64,000 nt of DNA from Liolophura sinensis (Eukaryota; Mollusca; Polyplacophora; Chitonida; Chitonidae): contig NW_027018090.1 of assembly GCF_032854445.1 (NCBI RefSeq), positions 22,005-86,004 on the forward strand, in the 5' to 3' direction. Both the position numbers and the translations under genes were made by a program. Under the pieces are notes generated by a model. It saw nothing but the letters and a program-made list of their open reading frames with translations. It did no database searches and had not been told where the DNA came from. Shown piece by piece: positions 1-9,335 of this stretch (the first letter of the stretch is position 1; each line of letters begins with the position of its first letter).

Positions 1-549
1 GAAAAACTGTTCCAGTGCTGCTGGTAAGAGGCTAATCCGACGTATTTTGTGACGAGAAATCGAATGGTGCAATCCGCGTTGCTCTCCGACCAATACTTTT
101 GGCTGTAGCGACAATTCAATGAATATTGATGTCAAAATCACGTGCCCAGCAACGGCTCCTACTCCATGGAAACCAGGGATATTTGCAATTTTTTAACAGC
201 TGCCGATGCCTGGCCCAATTCCGTATCTTTTGGCACCTTATAAATGTGGGTCAGTGTTTAGTTGTACTTTTTACAGCAGACTGTATCAAGTACCTTGTGT
301 TTTTTATGTACAAATGGTCTGGTTTTTCTACACGTAGATAAAGACATTGAGATTGTCTTGGACTTAGAAGTAAGACAATTGCTGGGTGAGTTAAATGGGC
401 TTGGCCCAAAGATTTTAGGTCTTCTGGGCTACCGAAGGGCACATAACTTATAGTCAAAAGTTGAATATAGTAATGACCAGTCGCGATTGTACAGAGTACA
501 GTGTAGCCGATTTCAATTAACAAAAAGACCGGGGAAAAATGCAAAAGTG
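1..549 (+). repeat. Exemplar type 1 monomer (m1)
   Basis: Type 1 is recognised by CAATTCAATGAATATTGATG at the landmark, GGATATTTGC, GGCCCAATTCC and TTATAAATGTGGG in the middle, GTGTTTAGTTG, and usually GGCTTGGCCCAAAG followed by TTCAGG or TTTAGG near the 3' end. About 41 monomers carry the TTATAAATG core; eleven form a sub-variant (1v: m22, m45, m51, m69, m73, m76, m80, m84, m89, m102, m111) with GGATAATTGC and GGCCAAATTCC. The forward frame that is open in type 2 is stopped here by the TAA in TTATAAATG, about 25 codons after the ATG in CCATGG, which argues against a protein function for the unit. Confidence 0.93.
239..245 (+). promoter_or_regulatory. TATA-like TATAAAT specific to type 1 (example in m1)
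   Basis: TATAAAT occurs in the middle of all type 1 monomers except m85 (TATAAAG) and is absent from the same place in types 2, 3 and 4. If the satellite is transcribed, this could start transcription in type 1 units. There is no supporting element that I can see. Confidence 0.15.
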
Positions 550-664
550 GAAAAACTGTTCCAGTGCTGCTGGTAAGAGGCTAATCCGACGTATTTTGTG
601 ACGAGAAATCGAATGGTGCAAACCGCGTTGCTCTCCGACCAATCCTTTTGGTTGTAGTGACAAT

Positions 665-678
665 TGAATGATCATTTA
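665..678 (+). other. Variable dyad at the landmark (example in m2)
   Basis: Bases 665-678 can form a 5-bp stem (TGAAT with ATTTA, counting one G-T wobble) around GATC; the inner AATGATCATT is a perfect palindrome. Type 1 has TCAAT-GAAT-ATTGA at the same centre, with C-G where type 2 has G-T. Type 2v keeps the outer arms with ATTC between. Some minor forms break the stem. A role in DNA or RNA is not shown. Confidence 0.5.
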
Positions 679-687
679 TGTCATAAT

Positions 688-693
688 CACGTG
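688..693 (+). promoter_or_regulatory. E-box-like CACGTG (example in m2)
   Basis: The palindrome CACGTG is present in most monomers of types 1, 2 and 3, but all eight type 4 monomers have CACGTA. A second E-box form, CAGCTG, lies at 746-751. Function is unproven; six-base sites are common by chance. Confidence 0.2.
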
Positions 694-889
694 CCCAGCA
701 ACGGCTCTTACTCCATGGAAACCAGGGAAATTTGCAATTTTTCAACAGCTGCCGATGCCTGGCTCAATTCCGAATCTTTTGGCACCTTACTGAAGTGGGT
801 CAGTGTTCAGTTGTACTTTTTACAGCAGACTGTATCAAGTACCTTGTGTTTTTTATGTACAAATGGTGTGGTTTTTCTACACGTAGATA

Positions 890-908
890 AAGACATTGAG
901 ATTGTCTT
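890..908 (+). other. Inverted repeat AAGACA-7-TGTCTT (example in m2)
   Basis: A 6-bp perfect inverted repeat with loop TTGAGAT. It is present in nearly all monomers; m93, m99 and m105 change the loop to TTAAGAT, m98 changes one arm (TGTATT). Short inverted repeats arise by chance in 549 bp, so only the conservation is of note. Confidence 0.45.
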
Positions 909-980
909 GGACTTAGAAGTAAGACAATTGCTGGGTGAGTTAAATGGGCTTAGCCCAAAGATTTGACGTCTTCTGGGCTA

Positions 981-1079
981 CCGAAGGGCACATAACTTAT
1001 AGTCAAAAGTTGAATATAGTAATGACCAGTCGCGATTGTACAGAGTACAGTGTAGCCGATTTCAATTAACAAAAAGACC
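981..1079 (+). other. Nearly invariant block of the monomer (example in m2)
   Basis: From CCGAAGGGCACATAAC to CAAAAAGACC the monomers barely differ apart from a few common two-state sites (GAATATAG/GAATGTAG, GTAGCCG/GTAACCG/GTAGCCAG). Inside lies the inverted repeat TGTAC-AGA-GTACA (1037-1049) and TCGCGA. Exceptions outside the noisy stretches are few (near 2106, 2691, 10881, 10907, 45513, 54813, 58129). A protein-binding constraint or simple recent homogenisation could explain it. Confidence 0.55.
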
Positions 1080-1098
1080 AGTCAAAAATGCAAAATTG

Positions 1099-1648
1099 AA
1101 AAAATTGTTCCAGTGCTGCTGGTAAGAGACTAATCCGACGTATTTTGTGACGACAAATCGAATGGTGCAAACCGCGTTGCTGTCCAACCAATACTTTTGC
1201 CTGTAGTGACAATTGAATGATCATTTATGTCATAATCACGTACCCAGCAACGGCTCTTACTCCATGGAAACAAGGGAAATTTGCAACTTTTCAACAACTG
1301 CCGATACCTGGCTCAATTCCGCATCTTTTGGCACCTTATTCAATGTGGGTCTGTGGTCAGTTGTACTTTTTACAGCAGACTGTATCAAGTACCTTGTGTT
1401 TTTCACGTACAAATGGTGTGGTTTTTCTACACGTAGATAAAGACATTGAGATTGTCTTGGACTTAGAAGTAAGACAATTGCTGGGTGAGTTAAATGGGCT
1501 TAGCCGGAAGATTTGACGTCTTCTGGGCTACCGAAGGGCACATAACTTATAGTCAAAAGTTGAATATAGTAATGACCAGTCGCGATTGTACAGAGTACAG
1601 TGTAACCGATTTCAATTAACAAAAAGACCAGGCAAAAATGCAAAAGTG
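1099..1648 (+). repeat. Exemplar type 4 monomer (m3), 550 bp
   Basis: Type 4 is marked by GTGACGACAAATCG, TTGCTGTCC, TTTGCCTGTAGTG, a destroyed E-box (CACGTACCC), GATACCTGG and TTATTCAATGTGGGTCTGTGG, whose extra base makes the unit 550 bp. Eight copies are seen: m3, m26, m34, m41, m58, m65, m97 and m109. All but m97 are followed by a type 2 monomer, and all follow a type 1, or a type 1 then type 2, monomer. The type therefore travels as part of a larger block and is not scattered singly. Confidence 0.92.
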
Positions 1649-2197
1649 GAAAAATTGTTCCAGTGCTGCTGGTAAGAGGCTAATCCGACGTATTTTGTGA
1701 CGAGAAATCGAATGGTGCAAACCGCGTTGCTCTCCGACCAATACTTTTGGCTGTAGTGACAATTGAATGATCATTTATGTCATAATCACGTGCCCAGCAA
1801 CGGCTCTTACTCCATGGAAACCAGGGAAATTTGCAATTTTTCAACAGCTGCCGATGCCTGGCTCAATTCCGAATCTTTTGGCACCTTACTGAAGTGGGTC
1901 AGTGTTCAGTTGTACTTTTTACAGCAGACTGTATCAAGTACCTTGTGTTTTTCACGTACAAATGGTGTGGTTTTTCTACACGTAGATAAAGACATTGAGA
2001 TTGTCTTGCACTTAGAAGTAAGACAATTGCTGGGTGAGTTAAATGGGCTTAGCCCAAAGATTTGACGTCTTCTGGGCTACCGAAGGGCACATAACTTATA
2101 GTCAAAAATGGAATATAGTAATGACCAGTCGCGATTGTACAGAGTACAGTGTAGCCGATTTCAATTAACAAAAAGACCAGGTAAAAATGCAAAAGTG

Positions 2198-2746
2198 GAA
2201 AAACTGTTCCAGTGCTGCTGGTAAGAGGCTAATCCGACGTATTTTGTGACGAGAAATCGAATGGTGCAAACCGCGTTGCTCTCCGACCAATACTTTTGGC
2301 TGTAGCGACAATTGAATATTCATTTATGTCATAATCACGTGCACAGCAACGGCTCTTACTCCATGGAAACCAGGGAAATTTGCAATTTTTCAACAGCTGC
2401 CGATGCCTGGCTCAATTCCGAAACTTTTGGCAATTTACTGAAGTGGGTCAGTGTTCAGTTGTACTTTTTACAGCAGACTGTATCAAGTACCTTGTGTTTT
2501 TCATGTACAAATGGTCTGGTTTTTCTACACGTAGATAAAGACATTGAGATTGTCTTGGACTTAGAAGTAAAACAATTGCTGGGTGAGTTAAATGGGCTTA
2601 GCCGAAAGATTTGACGTCTTCTGGGCTACCGAAGGGCACATAACTTATAGTCAAAAGTTGAATGTAGTAATGACCAGTCGCGATTGTACAGAATACAGTG
2701 TAGCCGATTTCAATTAACAAAAAGACCAGGTAAAAATGCAAAAGTG
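2198..2746 (+). repeat. Exemplar type 2v monomer (m5)
   Basis: This sub-variant of type 2 has GCGACAATTGAATATTCATT at the landmark (palindrome TGAATATTCA) and GAAACTTTTGGCAATTTAC in the middle. Seven copies are seen: m5, m29, m36, m43, m60, m67 and m78. All later copies have CACGTGCGTAGC where m5 has CACGTGCACAGC. m5 also carries TACAGAATACAG, a change that recurs only in m10 and links the two by duplication. Confidence 0.9.
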
Positions 2747-3295
2747 GAAAAACTGTTCCAGTGCTGCTGGTAAGAGGCTAATCCGACGTATTTTGTGACG
2801 AGAAATCGAATGGTGCAAACCGAGTTGCTCTCCGACCAATACTTTTGGCTGTAATGACAATTGAATGATCATTTATGTCATAATCACGTGCCCAGCAACG
2901 GCTCTTACTCCATGGAAACCAGGGAAATTTGCAATTTTTCAACAGCTGCCGATGCCTGGCTCAATTCCGCATCTTTTGGCACCTTATTCATGTGGGTCTG
3001 TGGTCAGTTGTACTTTTTACAGCAGACTGTATCAAGTACCTTGTGTTTTTCATGTACAAATGGTCTGATTTTTCTACACGTAGATAAAGACATTGAGATT
3101 GTCTTGGACTTAGAAGTAAGACAATTGCTGGGTGAGTTAAATGGGCTTAGCCGAAAGATTTGACGTCTTCTGGGCTACCGAAGGGCACATAACTTATAGT
3201 CAAAAGTTGAATATAGTAATGACCAGTCGCGATTGTACAGAGTACAGTGTAGCCGGTTTCAATTAACAAAAAGACCAGGTAAAAATGCAAAATTG
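2747..3295 (+). repeat. Exemplar type 3 monomer (m6)
   Basis: Type 3 has TTATTCATGTGGGTCTGTGG in the middle, one base shorter than the type 4 version. Eight copies are seen: m6, m11, m21, m30, m37, m61, m86 and m90. Two lineages exist. One (m6, m11, m21, m86) carries TGGTCTGATTTTTC; the other (m30, m37, m61, m90) carries CCATTTAAACC and GATACCTGG. Confidence 0.9.
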
Positions 3296-4952
3296 GAAAA
3301 ACTGTTCCAGTGCTGCTGGTAAGAGGCTAATCCGACGTATTTTGTGACGAGAAATCGAATGGTGCAAACCGCGTTGCTCTCCGACCAATACTTTTGGCTG
3401 TAGCGACAATTCAATGAATATTGATGTCATAATCACGTGCCCAGCAACGGCTCTTACTCCATGGAAACCAAGGATATTTGCAATTTTTTAACAGCTGCCG
3501 ATGCTTGGCCCAATTCCGCATCTTTTGGCACCTTATAAATGTGGGTCAGTGTTTAGTTGTACTTTTTACAGCAGACTGTATCAAGTAACTTGTGTTTTTC
3601 ACGTACAAATGGTGTGGTTTTTCTACACGTAGATAAAGACATTGAGATTGTCTTGGACTTAGAAGTAAGACAATTGCTGGGTGAGTTAAATGGGCTTGGC
3701 CCAAAGATTTCAGGTCTTCTGGGCTACCGAAGGGCACATAACTTATAGTCAAAAGTTGAATGTAGTAATGACCAGTCGCGATTGTACAGAGTACAGTGTA
3801 GCCGATTTCAATTAACAAAAAGACCAGGTAAAAATGCAAAAGTGGAAAAACTGTACCAGTGCTGCTGGTAAGAGGCTAATCCGGCGTATTTTGTGACGAG
3901 AAATCGAATGGTGCAAACCGCGTTGCTCTCCGACCAATCCTTTTGGCTGTAGTGACAATTGAATGATCATTTATGTCATAATCACGTGCCCAGCAACGGC
4001 TCTTACTCCATAGAAACCAGGGAAATTTGCAATTTTTCAACAGCTGCCGATGCCTGGCTCAATTCCTCATCTTTTGGCACCTTACTGAAGTGGGTCAGTG
4101 TTCAGTTGTACTTTTTACAGCAGACTGTATCAAGTACCTTGTGTTTTTCATGTACAAATGGTGTTGTTTTTCTACACGTAGATAAAGACATTGAGATTGT
4201 CTTGGACTTAGAAGTAAGACAATTGCTGGATGAGTTAAATGGGCTTAGCCGAAAGATTTGACGTCTTCTGGGCTACCGAAGGGCACATAACTTATAGTCA
4301 AAAGTTGAATATAGTAATGACCAGTCGCGATTGTACAGAGTACAGTGTAGCCGATTTCAATTACGATTTCAATTAACAAAAAGACCAGGTAAAAATGCAA
4401 AAGTGGAAAAACTGTTCCAGTGCTGCTGGTAAGAGGCTAATCCGACGTATTTTGTGACGAGAAATCGAATGGTGCAAACCGAGTTGCTCTCCGACCAATA
4501 CTTTTGCTGTAGTGGACAATTGAATGATCATTTATGTCATAATCACGTGCCCAGCAACGGCTCTTACTCCATGGAAACCAGGGAAATTTGCAACTTTTCA
4601 ACAGCTGCCGATGCCTGGCTCAATCCGCATCTTTTAGCACCTTACTGAAGTGGGTCAGTGTTCAGTTGTACCTTTTACAGCAGACTGTATCAAGTACCTT
4701 GTGTTTTTTTATGTACAAATGGTGTGGTTTTTCTACACGTAGATAAAGACATTGAGATGTGTCTTGCACTTAGAGTAGGGCAATTGGCTGGGTGAGTTTA
4801 AATGGGCTTAGCCAAAGATTTCAGGTCTTCTGGGCTACGAAGGGCACATAACTTATAGTCAAAAGTTGTGAATTGAGTATAGTAGTTGGGATTGTACAGA
4901 GTACAGTGTAGCCAGTTTCAATTAACAAAAAGACAGGCAAAAATGCAAAAGT
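3296..4952 (+). repeat. Trimer unit copy 1 (m7-m9: types 1-2-2)
   Basis: m7 is type 1; m8 is type 2 with CCATAGAAACC in place of CCATGGAAACC; m9 is type 2 with CTTTTAGCACC. These two marks identify the trimer, which recurs at 6042-7688, 7689-9335 and 9336-10981. In this copy m8 is lengthened by a 12-bp tandem duplication and m9 carries many small indels. Confidence 0.85.
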
Positions 4953-5620
4953 GGAAAAACTGTTCCAGTGCTACTAGTAGAGCTAATCCGACGTATTTTG
5001 TGACGAGAAATCGGATGGTGCAAACCGAAGTTGCTCTCCGACCAATACTTTTGGCTGTAGTGACAATTGAATGATCATTTATGTCATAATCACGTGCCCA
5101 GCAACGGCTCTTACTCCCATGGAAACAGGGAATTTGAATTTTCAAGCTGGATGCTGGCTCAATTCTCATCTTTTGGCCATTTACTGAAGTGGGTCAGTGA
5201 TCAGTTGTACTTTTTACAGCAGACTGTATCAAGTGTACTTGTGTTTATCATGTACAAAAATGGTCTGGTTTTCTTACATCGTAAGACAATGAGATAAGAC
5301 TTGATTGTCTTGGACTTAGAAGTAAAACAATTGCTGGTGGTGAGTAAATGGGATTAGCCGAAGATATCGTCTTCTGGGCTACCGAAGGGCACATAACTTA
5401 TAGTCAAAAGTTGAATGTAGTAATGACCAGTCGCGATTGTACAGAATACAGTGTAGCCGATTTCAATTAACAAAAAGGAACAGTGTAAGGAAATGAAGGA
5501 AGTGGAAAAACTGTTCATTTTGTGAAGAGAAATCCGAGTATTGACGAAATCGAATGTGCAAACCGAGTTGCTCTCCGACCAATACTTTGGCTGTAATGAC
5601 AATTGAATGATCATTTATGT
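4340..5620. other. Indel-rich stretch within the array (possible assembly fault)
   Basis: Unlike the rest of the first 60 kb, this 1.3-kb stretch carries dozens of small insertions, deletions and local scrambles: for example GAGATGTGTCTTG, GGGTGAGTTTAAATGG, CAAACCGAAGTTGC, a rearranged piece near 5260-5310, and altered sequence near 5478-5560. Landmark spacing there is 561, 547, 536 and 553 bp. Neighbouring monomers are regular to a base. The pattern resembles uncorrected long-read consensus, but a truly degenerate patch is also possible. It covers m9, m10 and the start of m11. Confidence 0.8.
4352..4375 (+). repeat. 12-bp tandem duplication CGATTTCAATTA x2
   Basis: The bases CGATTTCAATTA occur at 4352-4363 and again at 4364-4375. 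All other monomers have one copy. It explains most of the 561-bp spacing between the m8 and m9 landmarks, and lies at the start of the indel-rich stretch. Confidence 0.9.
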
Positions 5621-6041
5621 CATAATCACGTGCCCAGCAACGGCTCTTACTCCATGGAAACCAGGGAAATTTGCAATTTTTTTCAACAGCTGCCGATGCC
5701 TGGCTCAATTCCGCATCTTTTTGGCACCTTATTCATGTGGGTCTGTGGTCAGTTGTACTTTTTACAGCAGACTGTATCAAGTACCTTGTGTTTTTCATGT
5801 ACAAATGGTCTGATTTTTCTACACGTAGATAAAGACATTGAGATTGTCTTGGACTTAGAAGTAAGACAATTGCTGGGTGAGTTAAATGGGCTTAGCCGAA
5901 AGATTTGACGTCTTCTGGGCTACCGAAGGGCACATAACTTATAGTCAAAAGTTTGAATATAGTAATGACCAGTCGCGATTGTACAGAGTACAGTGTAGCC
6001 GGTTTCAATTAACAAAAAGACCAGGTAAAAATGCAAAATTG
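4953..6041 (+). repeat. Monomers m10 (degenerate type 2) and m11 (type 3)
   Basis: The second half of m10 matches m5 (shared TACAGAATACAG), and m11 matches m6 (shared CCGAGTTGC and CTGTAATGACAATTG). Together with m12-m14 matching m7-m9, this shows that about five monomers (from mid m5 to m9) are duplicated about 2.75 kb downstream (mid m10 to m14). The junction lies inside the indel-rich stretch. Confidence 0.75.
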
Positions 6042-7688
6042 GAAAAACTGTTCCAGTGCTGCTGGTAAGAGGCTAATCCGACGTATTTTGTGACGAGAAA
6101 TCGAATGGTGCAAACCGCGTTGCTCTCCGACCAATACTTTTGGCTGTAGCGACAATTCAATGAATATTGATGTCATAATCACGTGCCCAGCAACGGCTCT
6201 TACTCCATGGAAACCAAGGATATTTGCAATTTTTTAACAGCTGCCGATGCTTGGCCCAATTCCGCATCTTTTGGCACCTTATAAATGTGGGTCAGTGTTT
6301 AGTTGTACTTTTTACAGCAGACTGTATCAAGTAACTTGTGTTTTTTCACGTACAAATGGTGTGGTTTTTCTACACGTAGATAAAGACATTGAGATTGTCT
6401 TGGACTTAGAAGTAAGACAATTGCTGGGTGAGTTAAATGGGCTTGGCCCAAAGATTTCAGGTCTTCTGGGCTACCGAAGGGCACATAACTTATAGTCAAA
6501 AGTTGAATGTAGTAATGACCAGTCGCGATTGTACAGAGTACAGTGTAGCCGATTTCAATTAACAAAAAGACCAGGTAAAAATGCAAAAGTGGAAAAACTG
6601 TACCAGTGCTGCTGGTAAGAGGCTAATCCGGCGTATTTTGTGACGAGAAATCGAATGGTGCAAACCGCGTTGCTCTCCGACCAATCCTTTTGGCTGTAGT
6701 GACAATTGAATGATCATTTATGTCATAATCACGTGCCCAGCAACGGCTCTTACTCCATAGAAACCAGGGAAATTTGCAATTTTTCAACAGCTGCCGATGC
6801 CTGGCTCAATTCCTCATCTTTTGGCACCTTACTGAAGTGGGTCAGTGTTCAGTTGTACTTTTTACAGCAGACTGTATCAAGTACCTTGTGTTTTTCATGT
6901 ACAATGGTGTTGTTTTTCTACACGTAGATAAAGAACATTGAGATTGTCTTGGACTTAGAAGTAAGACAATTGCTGGATGAGTTAAATGGGCTTAGCCGAA
7001 AGATTTGACGTCTTCTGGGCTACCGAAGGGCACATAACTTATAGTCAAAAGTTGAATATAGTAATGACCAGTCGCGATTGTACAGAGTACAGTGTAGCCG
7101 ATTTCAATTAACAAAAAGACCAGGTAAAAATGCAAAAGTGGAAAAACTGTTCCAGTGCTGCTGGTAAGAGGCTAATCCGACGTATTTTGTGACGAGAAAT
7201 CGAATGGTGCAAACCGAGTTGCTCTCCGACCAATACTTTTGGCTGTAGTGACAATTGAATGATCATTTATGTCATAATCACGTGCCCAGCAACGGCTCTT
7301 ACTCCATGGAAACCAGGGAAATTTGCAATTTTTCAACAGCTGCCGATGCCTGGCTCAATTCCGCATCTTTTAGCACCTTACTGAAGTGGGTCAGTGTTCA
7401 GTTGTACCTTTTACAGCAGACTGTATCAAGTACCTTGTGTTTTTTATGTACAAATGGTGTGGTTTTTCTACACGTAGATAAAGACATTGAGATTGTCTTG
7501 CACTTAGAAGTAAGGCAATTGCTGGGTGAGTTAAATGGGCTTAGCCCAAAGATTTCAGGTCTTCTGGGCTACCGAAGGGCACATAACTTATAGTCAAAAG
7601 TTGAATATAGTAATGACCAGTCGCGATTGTACAGAGTACAGTGTAGCCAGTTTCAATTAACAAAAAGACCAGGCAAAAATGCAAAAGT
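6042..7688 (+). repeat. Trimer unit copy 2 (m12-m14: types 1-2-2)
   Basis: It has the trimer marks CCATAGAAACC (m13) and CTTTTAGCACC (m14). m12 shares TCAAGTAACTTGTG with m7 and m15. Single-base indels are seen (GTGTTTTTTCACG near 6340, TGTACAATGGTG near 6900). Its m14 is intact where m9 is scrambled. Confidence 0.88.
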
Positions 7689-9335
7689 GGAAAAACTGTT
7701 CCAGTGCTACTAGTAAGAAGCTAATCCGACGTATTTTTGTGACGAGAAATCGAATGTGCAAACCGCGTTGCTCTCCGACCAATACTTTGGCTGTAGCGAC
7801 AATTCAATGAATATTGATGTCATAATCACGTGCCCAGCAACGGCTCTTACTCCATGGAAACCAAGGATATTTGCAATTTTTTAACAGCTGCCGATGCTTG
7901 GCCCAATTCCGCATCTTTTGGCACCTTATAAATGTGGGTCAGTGTTTAGTTGTACTTTTTACAGCAGACTGTATCAAGTAACTTGTGTTTTTCACGTACA
8001 AATGGTGTGGTTTTTCTACACGTAGATAAAGACATTGAGATTGTCTTGGACTTAGAAGTAAGACAATTGCTGGGTGAGTTAAATGGGCTTGGCCCAAAGA
8101 TTTCAGGTCTTCTGGGCTACCGAAGGGCACATAACTTATAGTCAAAAGTTGAATGTAGTAATGACCAGTCGCGATTGTACAGAGTACAGTGTAGCCGATT
8201 TCAATTAACAAAAAGACCAGGTAAAAATGCAAAAGTGGAAAAACTGTACCAGTGCTGCTGGTAAGAGGCTAATCCGGCGTATTTTGTGACGAGAAATCGA
8301 ATGGTGCAAACCGCGTTGCTCTCCGACCAATCCTTTTGGCTGTAGTGACAATTGAATGATCATTTATGTCATAATCACGTGCCCAGCAACGGCTCTTACT
8401 CCATAGAAACCAGGGAAATTTGCAATTTTTCAACAGCTGCCGATGCCTGGCTCAATTCCTCATCTTTTGGCACCTTACTGAAGTGGGTCAGTGTTCAGTT
8501 GTACTTTTTACAGCAGACTGTATCAAGTACCTTGTGTTTTTCATGTACAAATGGTGTTGTTTTTCTACACGTAGATAAAGACATTGAGATTGTCTTGGAC
8601 TTAGAAGTAAGACAATTGCTGGATGAGTTAAATGGGCTTAGCCGAAAGATTTGACGTCTTCTGGGCTACCGAAGGGCACATAACTTATAGTCAAAAGTTG
8701 AATATAGTAATGACCAGTCGCGATTGTACAGAGTACAGTGTAGCCGATTTCAATTAACAAAAAGACCAGGTAAAAATGCAAAAGTGGAAAAACTGTTTCC
8801 AGTGCTGCTGGTAAGAGGCTAATCCGACGTATTTTGTGACGAGAAATCGAATGGTGCAAACCGAGTTGCTCTCCGACCAATACTTTTGCTGTAGTGACAA
8901 TTGAATGATCATTTATGTCATAATCACGTGCCCAGCAACGGCTCTTACTCCATGGAAACCAGGGAAATTTGCAATTTTTCAACAGCTGCCGATGCCTGGC
9001 TCAATTCCGCATCTTTTAGCACCTTACTGAAGTGGGTCAGTGTTCAGTTGTACCTTTTACAGCAGACTGTATCAAGTACCTTGTGTTTTTTATGTACAAA
9101 TGGTGTGGTTTTTCTACACGTAGATAAAGACATTGAGATTGTCTTGCACTTAGAAGTAAGGCAATTGCTGGGTGAGTTAAATGGGCTTAGCCCAAAGATT
9201 TCAGGTCTTCTGGGCTACCGAAGGGCACATAACTTATAGTCAAAAGTTGAATATAGTAATGACCAGTCGCGATTGTACAGAGTACAGTGTAGCCAGTTTC
9301 AATTAACAAAAAGACCAGGCAAAAATGCAAAAGTG
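7689..9335 (+). repeat. Trimer unit copy 3 (m15-m17: types 1-2-2)
   Basis: Same order and marks as copy 2, displaced by about 1647 bp. m15 keeps TCAAGTAACTTGTG; m16 has CCATAGAAACC and m17 CTTTTAGCACC. A few homopolymer length changes are present, e.g. an extra T near 7736. Confidence 0.88.

Larger units (their letters stand above)
550..1098 (+). repeat. Reference monomer m2, type 2 (commonest type)
   Basis: This 549-bp unit is used here as the reference. In order it holds a GTAAGAG motif (573-579), the landmark CAATTG (661-666) with a palindrome AATGATCATT (667-676), an E-box CACGTG (688-693), CCATGG, a second E-box CAGCTG (746-751), the type-defining TTACTGAAG (787-795), a hairpin-capable AAGACA...TGTCTT (890-908), the inverted repeat TGGGCT-T-AGCCCA (945-957), TGACGTCT (964-971) and a very conserved block (about 981-1079). 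Type 2 makes up about 60 of 117 monomers. Its forward frame, starting at TTG 664, is open for 100 codons; from the first ATG (in CCATGG) only 83 codons remain. I see no codon-level constraint and regard it as non-coding. Confidence 0.95.
1..3295 (+). repeat. Mixed block m1-m6 (types 1-2-4-2-2v-3)
   Basis: Six monomers without internal repetition. The first three (type 1, 2, 4) recur as m24-m26, m95-m97 and m107-m109, with shared details such as CCGGGGAAAAATG at the m1/m2, m95/m96 and m107/m108 junctions. This makes 1-2-4 a mobile-in-block module of the array. No gene is present. Confidence 0.85.

Noticed and set aside
410-425. Telomere-like TTAGG
   Set aside because: A single TTAGG in TTTTAGGTC of some type 1 monomers, not in tandem.
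755-780. GGCTCAATTCC as a Pol III B box, suggesting a tRNA- or SINE-derived monomer
   Set aside because: It has mismatches to GGTTCGANNCC, no good A box at the normal distance, no tRNA fold and no terminator in place.
664-966. Recurrent forward open frame of 91-112 codons in type 2 monomers, as a possible repeated small protein gene
   Set aside because: It starts at TTG, not ATG. In type 1 monomers the frame is stopped early by TTATAAATG, and its length varies with single substitutions near the 3' end. No domain, signal peptide or codon-position pattern is visible.
1037-1049. TGTAC-AGA-GTACA as a steroid hormone response element
   Set aside because: The half-sites are in the wrong relative orientation and sequence for the AGAACA-3-TGTTCT consensus; it is only a dyad.
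550-1098. CENP-B box in the monomer
   Set aside because: The required TTCG....A..CGGG pattern or its complement is not found; TTCG is absent from the reference monomer. This does not exclude centromere function.
550-1098. 549 bp as three ancestral units of 183 bp (about one nucleosome repeat each)
   Set aside because: The three thirds of the monomer show no visible similarity; only a short repeat of CTTTTGGC was seen.
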